Shown piece after piece: positions 24,626 through 37,119 of a stretch of 64,000 nt of DNA. Under the pieces are notes generated by a model, which worked only from the letters and a program-made list of their open reading frames with translations, searched no databases and was not told where the DNA came from. The position numbers were made by a program, and so were the translations under genes. Position 1 is the first letter of the stretch. Each line of letters starts with the position of its first letter. The DNA lies in NCBI GenBank assembly GCA_005408345.1, contig SEMN01000026.1:1713536-1777535 (forward strand). Reading direction: 5' to 3'. Origin of the DNA: Macquaria australasica. Lineage: Eukaryota > Chordata > Actinopteri > Centrarchiformes > Percichthyidae.

Positions 24626-27504
24626 TACCTGGGTCCCACGGCTCCATCAGAGTCTTGGCTCCCTGCCTCACTTGGTGTGCCCGCCGATTTGGTAGTCGGA
24701 GACATGGAAGGAGGGACTACACAGTAAGACAGACAATAATCATCTGTTACACTAAGCTATTCACAACAGAGTACAAATGCATCCATGTTGCTGGGGTAGC
24801 TTTGTTGTTTCAAATGCTGGATGAAGGCTATCAATCCTAATGTAGATTTCCTGACACCGACTTTAGTGAGAATGTTGTAATGCCTGTAAAGCCCTGACAT
24901 TAGTAGCAAAGCAAGTGAAATATACAAATCAGCCTGTATATAACAAACGTAAGCTGTGGCAAGCTCAACACATATTAGGAAAAAAGCTTAAACAACACAA
25001 TTACACTGACTTTGTCTTTATTAAATGAATGTTTGAATAAATGCAAGTCTATTAAAAACAACAGCACAAAACTATGATGTTTTTTAAATTCTGTTTCAAG
25101 TTTGTCTGCATCCTGTGAGACTTATGAAGATTTCTGTATGGATCTCTTCTGCCACCTGCTGTTAGCAACATGACAGTGTTCTAACAATCCCGCTCTGGAT
25201 GGACTCCAGTATAAACCAGCATTAATACAGTCTATACTGGTATTATTTTACAAATATTTGTTTCTTTTATCAGTGCTTCCCCTTGTACTGTTTATGGACA
25301 TTTTTGTGAAATCTACTAGAAATATTAGAAAACTCAGTAACAATCTGAATTTTTCCCCCTTTCCAATTGGTTAGTTATCTCACCATAGAATTCTGTCTTC
25401 ATGACATTTACGAATTCTCTGATAAACAAATCTTTCAGTGGCAGCTTATTAGGACAGCGACACATTTTTGTTGCTTTAGCTCTGAACTCCAGCACATTGA
25501 ATCTGCAGTTACTGTGATGATGCTTTACTGTGAGGGTGTTTGCATCTACACCAGATGAACAGTATAAAAACGATTATATTAATCCAATTTTAGGGGACAG
25601 AAAGTAAAGTAGAACAGGTGAACGCAAACTTAAAGTTACACACACATCACAGTCAATGACTGTCTGAAGGTTACGACATTCACCTCTGGCTTGTTTCTGA
25701 GCTTTCTGCTTATAGTCTGGTCATTAACAAGTCAAACACATGATCAGCTGAACTGAGGTCAGGTGACATTCCACTGTTTGTCCATAAAAAATCTGTATGT
25801 TCTGGGTCATTATCCTACTGCTTAGATCTGCTTTGGGGGACATGGACTAATAAGTGCAACGATTCCTACACTGTTCATCCAGTATGAACGTGAACACCCT
25901 CAAACCCTCGTCAAAGAGCCTGAAGAAATATTGTCCTAATACAATGACTGCAGAGATATAATGGCAAATGAGCTACTGTAACTGTTTTGTTTATAAACAG
26001 GTATATGAGAGGATATATAATACAGGATATTTTAAGTCCAGGAACCCTGTGGACGTGCCTGTTTTTTTTCCTACGGTTATATAATTTAAAAGCAGATATC
26101 ACAGTAGCTAAGTATGCACAATCCACCAACAGGAAATATAAAACATACCAATAGGAATATCCGAGGTTATGCCCACACTCTGTAGAAGAGCATCAGCCTC
26201 ACGTCTTTTTTTCTCCAGGTCAGAATCATCCTGGTGAAGTGCAGCATCTTTCAACTGGTCCGCCTAGAAACACAGCAATTTGTCACCTTTTAATGCAGTC
26301 TCTAAATAGGCACACTGTATTGCTATGATCTCAGACAATAAAGTGTACAGAACCCTAAACTTGTCTTGTTACAAGAAAATTTATATAAATAACTTTATGT
26401 TATGATTCTGAACAAATGACAACTTTTTTCCATGACTCTGTGTTGGAGGCGTAGATTGTTTCTACCATTTAAAAGACCAAATCGCAAGGAGAAAAGGTTT
26501 TATAAAGCTTTCCCCTCTCAATGGCATTATACTTCACACAAAAACACTGTAGCTTGAGATATGAAGACAGGGCTACTATTTTCTTATCTTGGGTAGAAAC
26601 TGTAGAAACTACTTATCATTGTGGTACGTCATTAAAAATAACTTAGACACTTAAAATTGACTCAGTTAGGTACTACATGACACTAAACAAGGACTAATTT
26701 TACTTGGATTGTTTTGTTCTTATTGGATTATGCTCAAATTGAGCATTTCATTTCACTCTACTTATTGTTAATCAACTGACAAAAAACTATCCTTGAAAAA
26801 CGGTCTCCTGCAAACTTTATTTTGGCATCTTAGATCATCATGGTAAAGTGTATTGGCTACACAAATCACAGACATATAAAAGCAAGAAACTGAAATCCTT
26901 GATAACAGAATTATGACAGAGTGTAAATTAAAAACACGTTACTTGCTTAACTTACTTAATTCTGTAGTAACATATCAACTTTAATAATTGATCTGTGTCT
27001 CAGTAACAAGAGAAAATACAAACCAGACGTATTATTTAAAACAGTGCCACTAATTGTGAGATCAACGTGCCAATTTTCTCAGGAGAACCCTAAATCTTTG
27101 TAAGAGGCCTTGGAACATGTTGTGTATGTCAGTCAACATAACCAGCAGTTGTCAAGTTTTCTTAGGCTCCAAACTGCATTTGACTCAGATGCAAATAGTG
27201 GCAATCAATGATTTCTTGCAGCCTCTGGGCTACCAAAACTCACAAAAAATTAAGCGTAGGGAGACAATTTGCATTTGAATTGAAAAATGATTTTGCAATG
27301 CTCACACTGAGCCATTAATGGCGTGTTCGTTCTCCATATTCATTTCTGCATTCAGTATCGGCAAACACTCAAAACATTTATAAAATGTTAAAGTACCTCT
27401 TTCTTCTTGCGCTCCTCCTCCTTTCTTTTCTTCTCCTCCCTGATTTGTGCCAAGCGCTGCTTCTTCCTTTCGAGCTCCGCTTTCAGCTCACTCTTGTCAG
27501 ACAT
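10154..27504 (-). CDS. dync1i2: Cytoplasmic dynein-1 intermediate chain 2
   Basis: This scaffold subunit of cytoplasmic dynein links the heavy chain to light chains and to dynactin p150Glued. Coding exons in gene order: 27504-27397 (ATG at 27504), 26263-26149, 24716-24629, 23492-23433, 23045-22930, 18329-18243, 18036-17874, 17775-17676, 16784-16659, 14614-14468, 14387-14274, 13725-13592, 12573-12429, 11116-10976, 10741-10616 and 10267-10154 (TGA). They total 1884 bases, 627 residues; human has about 638. The N-terminus MSDKSELKAELERKKQRLAQ is the charged coiled coil that binds p150Glued. Exon 23045-22930 carries the light-chain sites: KVTQVDF for the Tctex type and KETQTP for LC8. An acidic linker follows (EEEEEEI), then the WD40 propeller (for example TGREIAVGDSDG). 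Exon 23492-23433 is 60 bases and phase-symmetric, so skipping it keeps the frame. Confidence 0.96.
11335..11650. repeat. Interspersed repeat remnant in dync1i2 intron
   Basis: This block contains phrases such as AATATTGGCTGGATTGGCAC and ACTTTCATGTTCCACACAGG, which resemble a very common teleost dispersed repeat I recall, and GCTAAACATTAGCATCTTAG. It lies in the intron between exons 12573-12429 and 11116-10976. The family assignment is from memory only. Confidence 0.4.
14223..14264. repeat. (CA)21 microsatellite beside a dync1i2 splice donor
   Basis: Perfect CA units on the + strand. In the dync1i2 transcript this is a UG repeat that begins about nine bases after the donor of exon 14387-14274 (GTAACATAC, then UG units). 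Confidence 0.95.
14859..15122. repeat. Imperfect direct duplication in dync1i2 intron
   Basis: About 72-75 bases beginning CCCCTTAAACC occur at 14859-14930 and again at 15048-15122. They share the order CATATA, TCCATTAAAA, AATACCxTAA and ATTAATTAATCCC. The spacer holds a short inverted pair: TTTTAAAAAGGTACAAA near 14974 and its near complement near 15013. It sits just before the foldback element at 15182. Confidence 0.6.
15182..15584. mobile_element. Foldback element with arms of nearly 200 bases
   Basis: The left end CACTCAGTTGCCAGTTTATT and the right end AATAAACTGGCAGCTGAGTG are inverted copies. Matching continues inward: GCAGTCTAATAAAACAGTCC on the left pairs with the strand near 15519-15541, and GTTTGTGGTGCTGTTGAACT pairs with AGTTCAACAGCACCACAAAC near 15413-15432. 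The two arms cover most of the element, so an RNA copy could form one long hairpin. There is no coding capacity and no obvious target duplication. It lies in the dync1i2 intron between exons 16784-16659 and 14614-14468. Confidence 0.8.
18330..22929 (-). other. Longest intron of dync1i2
   Basis: About 4.6 kb between exons 23045-22930 and 18329-18243. It contains G-runs near 19952-19965 and a C-rich patch near 20976-20990, but no recognisable exon or large repeat. A unique-looking, mixed-composition block near 21470-21620 could be a conserved non-coding element; this cannot be judged from one genome. Confidence 0.5.
24571..24622. repeat. (GT)n microsatellite beside a dync1i2 splice donor
   Basis: About 26 GT units on the + strand. 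In the dync1i2 transcript the intron after exon 24716-24629 starts GUACAAAC and runs straight into this as a CA repeat. Confidence 0.95.
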
Positions 27505-28058
27505 GATGCCACGGCTGTAAACAAACCACACGTCTCCATTACGAACACACTGCAAAAGGGTCGCATTTTTAAGACTCACGCACACCAAACAAAAGCCAGG
27601 CGTCAAGGTGCGTTTGTGCGATAAAGGCAGCGCGTAAAACCAGCCGATGCTCTCAGCTTCAGCGCCACCTTGCACAGCAGCTGAGACACGGTCACCGTGA
27701 CCGTCCAGCACTCTGCAGCCGACTGAGATGCATTTATTTGCCGTTTGGAGACAAATAACTTCTCAGCTACGTGCAACTCGCCCGGCTGACCAGTCGTCGT
27801 CGGCTAGCTAACAGAGAGCCCCACCCTACACACCCGGTCAGCTCAGCGAAGGGTTTTGTCCTACTCATTTCAGCTATTTGTCTCTGGTTCTCAAACTACA
27901 CGCCTTTTCCGCGTCGATGTGAATGTTTTAATTTGTCAAATCATACCGCGGTTTCGTAGAAAACGAGCACCGTTAGCATCCAACGCTAGCCTTCCTCGTT
28001 ATGACTGGCTACACGACCTAGCTTAGCCGTCGTTGTTGTACATTTAATTAATACTTAC

Positions 28059-28330
28059 GAAGACCACACGCAGTTTAATGCAATTTCTTTAGTAAACAAT
28101 ACGTTTTTTCGGAGTGCGTGACACTGGTGTGTAGATTACAAACCTTAACGCAGGTTTTCGACCTGACACCAAAACGCCTTCAACCAACAAACAGCCACAA
28201 CAATCCGACTACAGGCGCCGAGAAGAGCCAAACAGAGGCGCTGCGCTTCGCTTCTGTGCTGCTGCCGTCTGAGGCCGAGACTGGCTGAACCTCAAAAGGC
28301 AGCGTTACTACCGTGAGGACGAGTCTTCGG
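28059..28330 (-). promoter_or_regulatory. dync1i2: Probable first non-coding exon and promoter of dync1i2
   Basis: On the - strand a consensus donor (GTAAGTATT) begins at 28058. Sequence above it to about 28300 is rich in CpG for this AT-rich window. The coding exon has its own acceptor (TTACAG) ending at 27515, ten bases before the ATG, so a non-coding exon upstream is needed. The exact transcription start is not visible. Confidence 0.5.
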
Positions 28331-28860
28331 ATATAGCACTTAATGTTAGTGGTTCATATTGTGAATGAACGTTACGATATTATATTTGAAAGGCATTAAT
28401 GTTGAGTTCAGTAACAGGAAGCCAGAGCACTAATGGTTAATGTGGTAACTACAACAACCACAAATTGGTGCTCATATTTATTTATTGTGTGTTCTATTGT
28501 ATTATTATTTTCATCTTCTGCAGCCAATAATTATATATTAATATATTTCTAAATATTCATGGACTGGAAGATGTTAGAAGATGCAAATATTTATTGTAAA
28601 ATACATGTTCTGCACATATTTTAAAAACCCAGATATAAGAATACAAAGGAATTAGAGTATAGAAAATCAGTCAGAATTATACAGTGCATGTTAATAAAGT
28701 GTATTCCCACATGATCATCTGAATCCTGTTATAAAGTAGCTCACCATTATTTACATGCGCTTACAACAATAAATGTTAGAAAAAAACAAGCTCAAAATGC
28801 CAACAACATGAAATACTTCAATGTGCAAGGGAGAAAATACAGAAAGATCAGCAAATATAG
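28331..28860. other. Intergenic spacer between dync1i2 5' end and cybrd1 3' end
   Basis: AT-rich spacer between two tandem - strand genes. It contains several TTTATT words that could be cybrd1 poly(A) signals on the - strand (for example near 28588), but none can be singled out. No coding region or repeat family was recognised. Confidence 0.5.
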
Positions 28861-28952
28861 ATTTATTTTTGACTTTCTCTGGCCAGTGTAGACTAAGCGT
28901 ACATACATTCAACAAAGGAGAGAGTATCAGCTCCAAGTCAGTTATTTTGTAA

Positions 28953-30700
28953 TCATTCAGCCTCATCATCTAATTTGTTACTCCTCCTCCTGACATCCCC
29001 AAAGGCCTCAGCATCGGTTCCTTCAGATAGCTGAGACAGGGCTGGACCGACTTTGGTGCTGTCCTCACCTCCTCCATTGGTATGCAGAGTATGCAAGATC
29101 TGGTCCCTGGGCCGTTTCCAAGATGTTCGAGTGGCAATCCAGAGGATTAGAGCTCCGAAAACCACTAGGAGGACTCCCAGAACGTTTACAAAGACTGCCT
29201 CTGGAGGAGAGTCCTTATACTTTGGGTTGCTCCTTAGTGATGAAGTACAAAAAATAAAGTTATACCTACTATAAGGCAGCACATTAACACTGTACATCTT
29301 GTTTGTAGCTTTTTATGAAATATTACAAGCCTTATATATATACATTTATTTATTTATTTATTTTTAAACTTACAGGCCAAAAATGAGTTTCTCGGTTATG
29401 CCCATGAGTGCCACAGCTATAACACTGGCAAAGAGTAAAAGACCGCTGTAGACGTGGAGGGGCATAAACGCTGCTCTCCAGGACGCAGGTGTAACTGGTA
29501 TCAAGTACATGCCAACTCCAAGAACAAGCTGCTCATTGAAAGAGAAAAAAAAAACATCCACTTGTCAGATATTAATCAAGAATGTTGCTCACTGTGACTT
29601 GGCGTTTAAGAAAAGACCAGAAGAGTAAGAGGCTATTGTTTGTTTTTGTTCTTAAAGAGAATCCCAATATCACATGTGTAAGACACTGTCCTTCTCTATA
29701 TGTGTTGAACCAGTCCATAACTCCGTAAAAGACAGATTAGCAAAGGTGGTAAAGGTACAGTGGTTTGAACACTGAACAATAAAGCTTATTTAGGTGCAAA
29801 ATGTCAAACTACACTATTAGTAACAGCAATATCAGTACTGCACCACAAAACCAGGAGCCTTGCTTTATTATCCATGACCTCAAATCATTTGAAATAAGTT
29901 TATTTACCTGTAGACCGTACAGTATCACAGCTATCAGGCCCAGCCAGCTGTGCAGGCTGTACATGTTGGGAATTTTGGCAGCATTGTGAAAGTCAAACAC
30001 TGCCACCATAGCTATGACAGCAAAAATGAAGGCTAGTAAGTTCAAGCCGGCATGGATGAACTTCATCATCAGTTTGCTGCACTGCCAGGTCCAGGGGAGT
30101 CTGTAGACAATGATTGCTGCAAGAGAAGATCATCCAGTGTCATTCCACCAATTACTGATGTAACTGTGATGCATATTTTTAGATTTTGGCAATATTAAAT
30201 AACAGTTTTCCTACGCAACACTACTATTGTCATTATATAAACTCACTTTACATCACACGTCCCTGTTTGCGGTTGCTACACTATACATACGACCCAAGCT
30301 GAAAGTTAACTATTTTTAATAACCACAGTTTCAGAGTTAGTTGGTGGACTTCGCTTTTGTAATTACTCATCAGTGGTAACCTCCCCCTAACATCCTTGAA
30401 AAAGCGGACCTTGTGCGACTTGAGCAACACATTCCTTAGTTGTTTACAATTCCTCAAAACAACGCCCAAATCCCACCACATTTCTTAAAAGGAAAGACTT
30501 TTCTCACCGATTCCCTGCAAGAAAATAAACCCGGTGACTATTAAGACCGGATGCCAGTTGAATTCGGCCAGTCCTCCATCCCAGGCTAAACCTTCTTTAT
30601 AGTGGAGAGCCCATCTTAGCACGAATATTATGGAGACAAAGCCGGCGGCGGCGGCGGCAGACAGAGCGACCAGGAACTGTTTCAAATTCTCCATCGCCAT
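28953..30700 (-). CDS. cybrd1: Cytochrome b561 family ferrireductase (duodenal cytochrome b type)
   Basis: This six-helix, two-haem membrane enzyme passes electrons from cytosolic ascorbate to extracellular ferric iron or other acceptors. Coding exons: 30700-30508, 30116-29908, 29528-29374 and 29232-28953 (TGA). Together they are 837 bases, 278 residues; human has 286. The peptide starts MAMENLKQFL and shows the four haem-ligand histidine contexts in order: FNWHP (exon 1), KFIHAGLN and YSLHSWLG (exon 2), and MPLHVYSG (exon 3). Exon 2 also has YRLPWTW. The C-terminal tail is hydrophilic and ends NKLDDEAE. The start at 30700 was chosen because it matches the human MAME start; an in-frame ATG at 30724 would add eight hydrophobic residues. 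A possible - strand poly(A) signal is at 28862-28867, 86 bases past the stop. Other b561 paralogues (cyb561, cyb561a3) fit less well than the CYBRD1 sequence and synteny. Confidence 0.93.
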
Positions 30701-30850
30701 CAGTGTTAAAAGCAGCAGAAACACACGGAGCGACCCGACTGCAGCAGCTGTTGACTGTTCCTACAACTTCAAGTGGTGGCTGGTGAGGACGGACCACGGT
30801 CACATGACCCAGGGCTGCGCTAATGTTTGGAGGAAAGGCGTTTTGTAACT
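30701..30850 (-). promoter_or_regulatory. cybrd1: cybrd1 upstream region with an E-box
   Basis: A short CpG-containing region just upstream of the cybrd1 start. It holds GTCACATGAC at 30799-30808, an E-box (CACATG, CATGTG on the gene strand) that differs by one base from the GTCACGTGAC site of TFEB/MITF-type factors. The transcription start was not resolved and the factor assignment is inference. Confidence 0.35.
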
Positions 30851-32374
30851 TTTTAGTGGTTACAGAAGAGTCTGGTAACTGTTACAAAAAGATGTTTTCG
30901 TTTTAGCGCTGCGTCATCCCCTGTGACACGTCTCTGTAAAGTCTTTAATAGTTTGAGCTTAAGGTGTAGGTGAGTCAGGCAGGGCAGTCGCCTCAGATTC
31001 CTTTCTCAGTTGTGGCGTATTTCATATTCAAGTGTCCCAACAGACTCCAATGCGAAATGGAGGGAGAAGACCCAAAATCACACGAACAAGCTTAAATCCC
31101 CTTAAAACTTGGTTTCAAATGTCCGATATTTTTCTGCACGATTAAAGCCCCCCTCTGCTCAAAAATGTGTTTCGCTTATGTGACTTCATTTGTATCTGTG
31201 AACATGTGTGTGCAGAGTTTGACACTAGAAGGCTGTTTTTACATTAATCTGCTGAAGGGGGGGGCGTTTCTCTGAACTCACCTTAAATCTGAGTTTAAGA
31301 TGTGTATGTCAGAGCTGGATTTTGTGACATCACAACTAGTTTGGAAGCCAATCGTAGTCCAGTATGCAACTTGCACAAGTTTGATGTGGAAACTTGAAAC
31401 CTCCAATGCACAATCAATATCCATGTCTTAAAACGTGTCTGGAGAGAATCTTTAAATATTCATGACTAAATTGCAACATTTAAAGTGCATTATTCATCTT
31501 AGCTGTACATGTTCTTGCAACAATGCTCTTGACTAACCCACTGATGCTTTTGAGTAATAGGAGAATGAAGGTTATTTACAAGTTTACGTTTGGGGGAAAA
31601 AAAATCCTTGTGTATTATTTATTAGTAGTTAATTCAAAAACTTCACCAATTTTGCACCGTGCAAGCAGAAATTTGCAACAGAAGATAATTTCCTCTCCTG
31701 TTAATTTAGACACTTTTCACTAATCAAAACAAACACAGTTGTGACCCATGCATGAGGGTGCAGAAACCCTGTAGGACAAATTTTGCTGGAATTTGCAAGC
31801 AACAATCATTTGTGAAATTTGAAGCTGCCACCATTTGCGATCTGCATGAAAGCACTGCTGGCAAATCGCTTTTGTGAAACAGGCCCCTACTTCATCACAA
31901 CTGTGTGGGTGTGGTTTCATCAGATTTGATTGACAGTAGCCTGGCAAAATGAGAAAACAACCACGACTGTGATCCCATTCTGACTCAAATATTACTAAAT
32001 TCCCCCGCCCACTTCAGGCAGAAATCTCTGTGAAATAACCAAAACGACGAAAAATAGTCACTTCATGTAGGACCCCATCCATCACTCACAGTAAGAAGCT
32101 GATTGACAAATGTATTTTCAGGGCCTTTAACATACTACATTTGGATTCAACTGCAGCGTGATACACAACCTGCAATTTCAAATGAATAGCCAGATTGCAC
32201 CGCCTTATTGGTGGAGTAAACTAACATGTTAAAACTGGGGGTTGTGGAAACAAGTAGCCGATAATGCACAATTTTGATCACATACATATTACATGGGAGC
32301 AACTTTTACATATCTTAATATTTGAATGAGCATGATGGAAACAGAGGGAGGCAGAAATACAATATACAAAGTAA
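30851..32374. other. Intergenic spacer between cybrd1 promoter and dcaf17 3' end
   Basis: About 1.5 kb without a recognisable exon. The part near 31640-31890, ending TTTTGTGAAACAGGCCCCT, may be a decayed dispersed element, but no matching opposite terminus was found. Confidence 0.4.
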
Positions 32375-32390
32375 CTTGGAAAAATAACAT

Positions 32391-32396
32391 TTTAAT
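32391..32396 (-). terminator. dcaf17: Probable poly(A) signal of dcaf17
   Basis: TTTAAT on + is ATTAAA on the - strand, about 180 bases after the dcaf17 stop at 32573. It is the first usable signal seen downstream of the gene. Confidence 0.4.
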
Positions 32397-32572
32397 TTAA
32401 GAGAAACAGTGTGAAAAGTCTTCACAAGTGTGAGAAAGAACATGGTAAACATTAATACAGCACAGAGACAAAACAGCATTGAGTTTTACAGAAAAGCTGT
32501 ACAAAAACACAGGTTGGAAACAAATATTTACATAATCTTAAAAAGTAAATGCTTTCCAGGAGCTTAATTCAC

Positions 32573-35500
32573 TTATTTTCTGGCAGCCTTGAGTTTGTAA
32601 ACATGGCAGCAGAAGTTGGTGTTCTTTTGCTCAACAAGAACAATTGTGTCTTTGTCAAAGAACAACTCATGTCGATAAGTCTGAAACAAAAGATAAGAGC
32701 ACACATGAATCCCCATACACAGACACTTCAGCTCAACGTTGGTACTGTCAGGTCACTCACCTCATCCCAAGGTTCAACCAGATCAACCGTCCGCAGTAAC
32801 TGCCCGCTCAGGTTGTCATGCAGTCGGATGTGAGCTCTTCCTTCTCCCTCCTCACCATTAGTTACAACTACTGCCAAAAGGTCCAGCTCATCCTCATATT
32901 CCACCATGCGGAAAGTCTGTAAAAGTAAAAGGCTCATTGTTGTGAACTCCTCATCACAGAAGCAGCGCGGAGTTCTATTTATAAATAGTGATGCCTATGC
33001 CAATTACGTACGAGAGCCCTGTATCCGGCTACTAATCGGCATTTTCTTTAAAGAGCAGCTTCACAGCAACTGAAAATCTTGTCTTTGCTGACCTCCAGTG
33101 GTTGAACTTCACCTTGCTACACAAATGTATAAGTATACTCGGGGTGTGGTCAGTGCTTTGACATCAGTGTTGGAAATGGTTACAGGTACAGCCAACAATA
33201 TGCGTTTTTTGTCCCAAACAGTTCTAGGGACTCCCTGAGAGGAACTGCCCACTGAGGAGCTCCCCCTGAGCACTACATACCTTCAAGGGCTTTTTTCTGA
33301 ACGCTGAAGTGACGTAAGCCGGCTGGCAGTTGTTATAGCAACGTTTTGACGAGTCAAAATCGCGTTGTATTACCCCCGTCGCATAAACGCTCAATAAAGC
33401 CTGGACTTCACTGTCGATCCATTTGTCCGTGTTTTGGTCCATTTTTTAAGGACACGGTTACAAGCTGTTAATGGCAGGTTGGCTAATACGTTCGACCAAT
33501 CACCGTACACTTACGTCACTCAAGGTTCCTCTTGTGCTGGGAGAGTACCTACTCTGAAGTGGGAGCTAAAACAATCCCTCTAAGAACTATGATCATTCCC
33601 AAGTCTTGCTGTGCGAACACAATAAAGAGGGGAGGGGTCCTCCAACTGTTCTTAGAAATATGAAAAAGTTCCTCCAGTCTGAAAACATCTAATGATGTCG
33701 CCAGAAGAAGGAGACAGTTCTTTGAAATGTGTTCTTGCCTTCTATCAAGATGTAGTACTTGTTACATCCGGTCTGGTGTTGCTGTTATATCTCAGACATC
33801 ACTTACAGATTTTGTAAGTTAAAGAATTAAGAAAAATATAGAATATGAAGAGACAAAAAAAGTATTTTGTTTGCAGATATTCTGGATCAATGTTTAAAGC
33901 GTAATCACTTTGGTACCTCTTGATCTGGGTCATCATCCAGCTGATGAAATCTTCTCTTCACTGTGCGGCCCGATGACGTGACAGTGACTTGTGAGGTAGG
34001 CTGCAGTAGATGGAAAAAACAGACACATTACTTTTTAACTGCACCAAGACTGAGTAGACCCGAGTTATCGCATGGGATTTCCCACTGACGTCATAGTTAA
34101 CATGTGATACATACATGAGGCTGATTCATGTTCAAGGTAAACTAAGTCTGTAGTGAGTACAGCACAGAGTAGGCCTATTAGGCAAATAAGCACAACACTT
34201 ACATTGTTGTTTCGATGGGTTGTCATAGAGAAATCCGTAACTACCTTTGATGGCAAACCACTGTTCAGTTCACTGAGGATTTTTCGGACACTTGGAGAAA
34301 AAAACAGAACATGATATTGTTGCTTTTAGTGCCAAGGGCAAATGAAAACCACTTTATTCAATAGGAATGTCTCTGAATTCCTTTGTTTTGGTATATTTGC
34401 CTCCATACCACAGACATTTTACCACTGTTCCCTTGCACAGTCTTCATAGTGTTATGTAAAAGTTGACTGTAGAACTCACTTTATGGTGGTAGGTCCAACA
34501 TGAATGATTCTCCCTGAGTCGTCAGGGTGGAAGATGATACAATCACTCTCCAGAGAGAAGCAGTCCATGTTTTGTATTCCATTTGTTGCCTAATGTCATA
34601 AAATTACAAAGCATCACAGTAGTAAAGTATTAACTCATTAACTAAGAGATGCATTACTAACTGTACAGCAAACTGCACATAGTACCATGAGTACATAACT
34701 ATTTCTAGGTTTCCTCTTGCAGTTTTAAGAAAAAAAAAAAATCAAAAAGAAAATTTAGCAAGCGAGATAAATATGAAACTTTGTTACTTTGAATATAATG
34801 AAAAAGGTTTTTTGTGATGTGAAACTGGATTTGTGCGCTTCAGAGTTTGCAAAGCATCGACAACTTGTGCACACACCATTATGGAAAGGCAGCACTTTGT
34901 TTATTAAAAAGTGATGCTCCACCCAAACTTAAATGTTTGCTTAACCACTGTAGACTTAAAAGCCGGTTGTGTCAAAAGGCTTCAAGCAGTGTGATAGTGC
35001 TGTTTGATACTTCACTACTATCAGTTTAATAATTAGGTATCTGCTAATGATGTTGTCTGTCATACTATTTCAAAATAATACCATAAATGTATTTCTCTTT
35101 TACACTGTAAGCTTATGCAGTATTTTTACCAGCATTTCAGGCACACCACATTGATCAGGGCAAACAAAACTGCGGTTTCTTGTGTTTTTGAAACTGTGGT
35201 GGCTTAAATGTGATTTAATGTTTTTTCCACACAATTTGTTATGCAGCCTTAGTTGCTGTCAATTGTCTTTGGTAAGAAATAAAAGTGGGTGTCGTCAAAG
35301 AAACAAAATCTGGAATAATCTAGAAAACATGCAGAGAAGCCTGTGTTACACATGCAGCAAAGATCTGCACAATACTGGTTGGTTACTGGTTTTGTGGGGT
35401 TTTGAATAGTGATTACAGGTTTGGTTCTGGCCTGCTAGACTGTCACAAACATCTGTGGCCTGACACTTTCAATAGGCTCTGGCCAATTTGGTGGCAGTTA

Positions 35501-37079
35501 AGTCTATATTTATCTATTATAGCCAAGCACATGCTACATTTTGTACTCAAAATACCAAATTATTATTGAAATGTCATGTTATAGTGTATGGTTAAAGAGG
35601 ATTCTTTAAACTTACCAAAGTGCTGTCCTTGAGTGAACAGATGTGGTGAGTCCCCTTGTGATTTTTATGCGGTGGTGTGTAGATGTAGTGCCATGGGTAA
35701 CCTCCAATCTGGACACCGTTACTAGAGCACGCCACCTCGAAAAGCACTGGAGGGCAATCTGTGCAATAAGAAAAATAAAACCTACCATGTTTACTTTGTA
35801 ATGAAAGACATTCCTTCCCACAGTGGCCAAGTAGATCAACAAAAATCTTTACCACAAACACAACTGGTCTACACTTAAAAACAGACTCACCCGTGATCTG
35901 GATATTTACTGGGATACCAAACGGAACATCTCCCACTGTTTTGCCTCCAGGAAGTGAACTCTGCTTTCCAAGCGTTAACTTTTCTGTCAAGTACTGAAAA
36001 CACAGAAAATATTCATCAGTGAGATGAGCCAGAAGGATAATGAAGCACTGCATACGTAAATATTCACAGGTGCATAATTTTAAACAAATGTATCTCTGAT
36101 GCAATGTTTAAAAATTGGATTAAATAAAATATTCAGCTTGCTCAACTCCATGTTGAAAGTCTTTCAGGATTAAAAAAATACATACCCTTTGGACAATGTG
36201 CTCAAAGCTGTACAGCTTCACTGACTTGTTGCTGTAAGACACCGCAAGGACACCTTGAGACAGAACAACGTCGGTAACACCATTTCCAAACACCTGAAAG
36301 AATAAGATTTACATTTTAATAGTAACATATCACTACCGTGGGCACATTTGAAAAATGTAATAAACTACAAACAAATCTGCATACCTTTTTGTTGATCTCC
36401 AAAATGCCCACAATTTGCAAAGGGAAAACATGAAAGATGGCCAGGTGCATCACTGTATTCTGAGTGATACCTGCCTGTGAATTAAAAAAAAGAAAGGAGG
36501 TAGAATTCTGTCATTTCTTCTCCACATCAGAGATCCCGCCCTGGGACAAGTAGTAAAATGAATAGTTGATTAATCGATTAGTCAATCCACAGAAAATTCA
36601 TGGGCAATAATTTAGTCATTTATTAAGTACAAAATGCCAATTTTTCACTGGTTCCAGCTTCTCAAATGTGAAGATTCACTGCTATTTTTCATGTTCTGAT
36701 TATTGGACATTGAATATCTTTGGTTTAGAACTGATGGTTGGACAAAACAAGTGATTAGAGGATGTCATCTTGAGCTCTGAGAAACTGTAATGGGGATTTT
36801 TCACTATTTTATGACACCTTGTAGACTAAACAATGAATTGTCTAAAGAGTAGTCAACAGATCAACTGAGAATGGAAGTCATTAGGTGGATCCCTTGACTA
36901 TTGATAACTAAATTCCTTGACTGACTCATTACAAAATGTTATATTTATTTTCCTTGACTAATGCAATGCGCCTATCAAAATTCATGAACTTAAGAAATTC
37001 CATGTACAGCAAGATCCTAGACTTTATTATCATTTATAAAGTGTCCTGTCAGTCTTCAATAAGGCACAAATCTTAAAAT

Positions 37080-37119
<40 letters not shown>

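Noticed and set aside
31640..31890. Possible mobile element ending GTGAAACAGGCCCCT
   Set aside because: No matching left terminus or second copy could be found in the window, so it was not called as an element.
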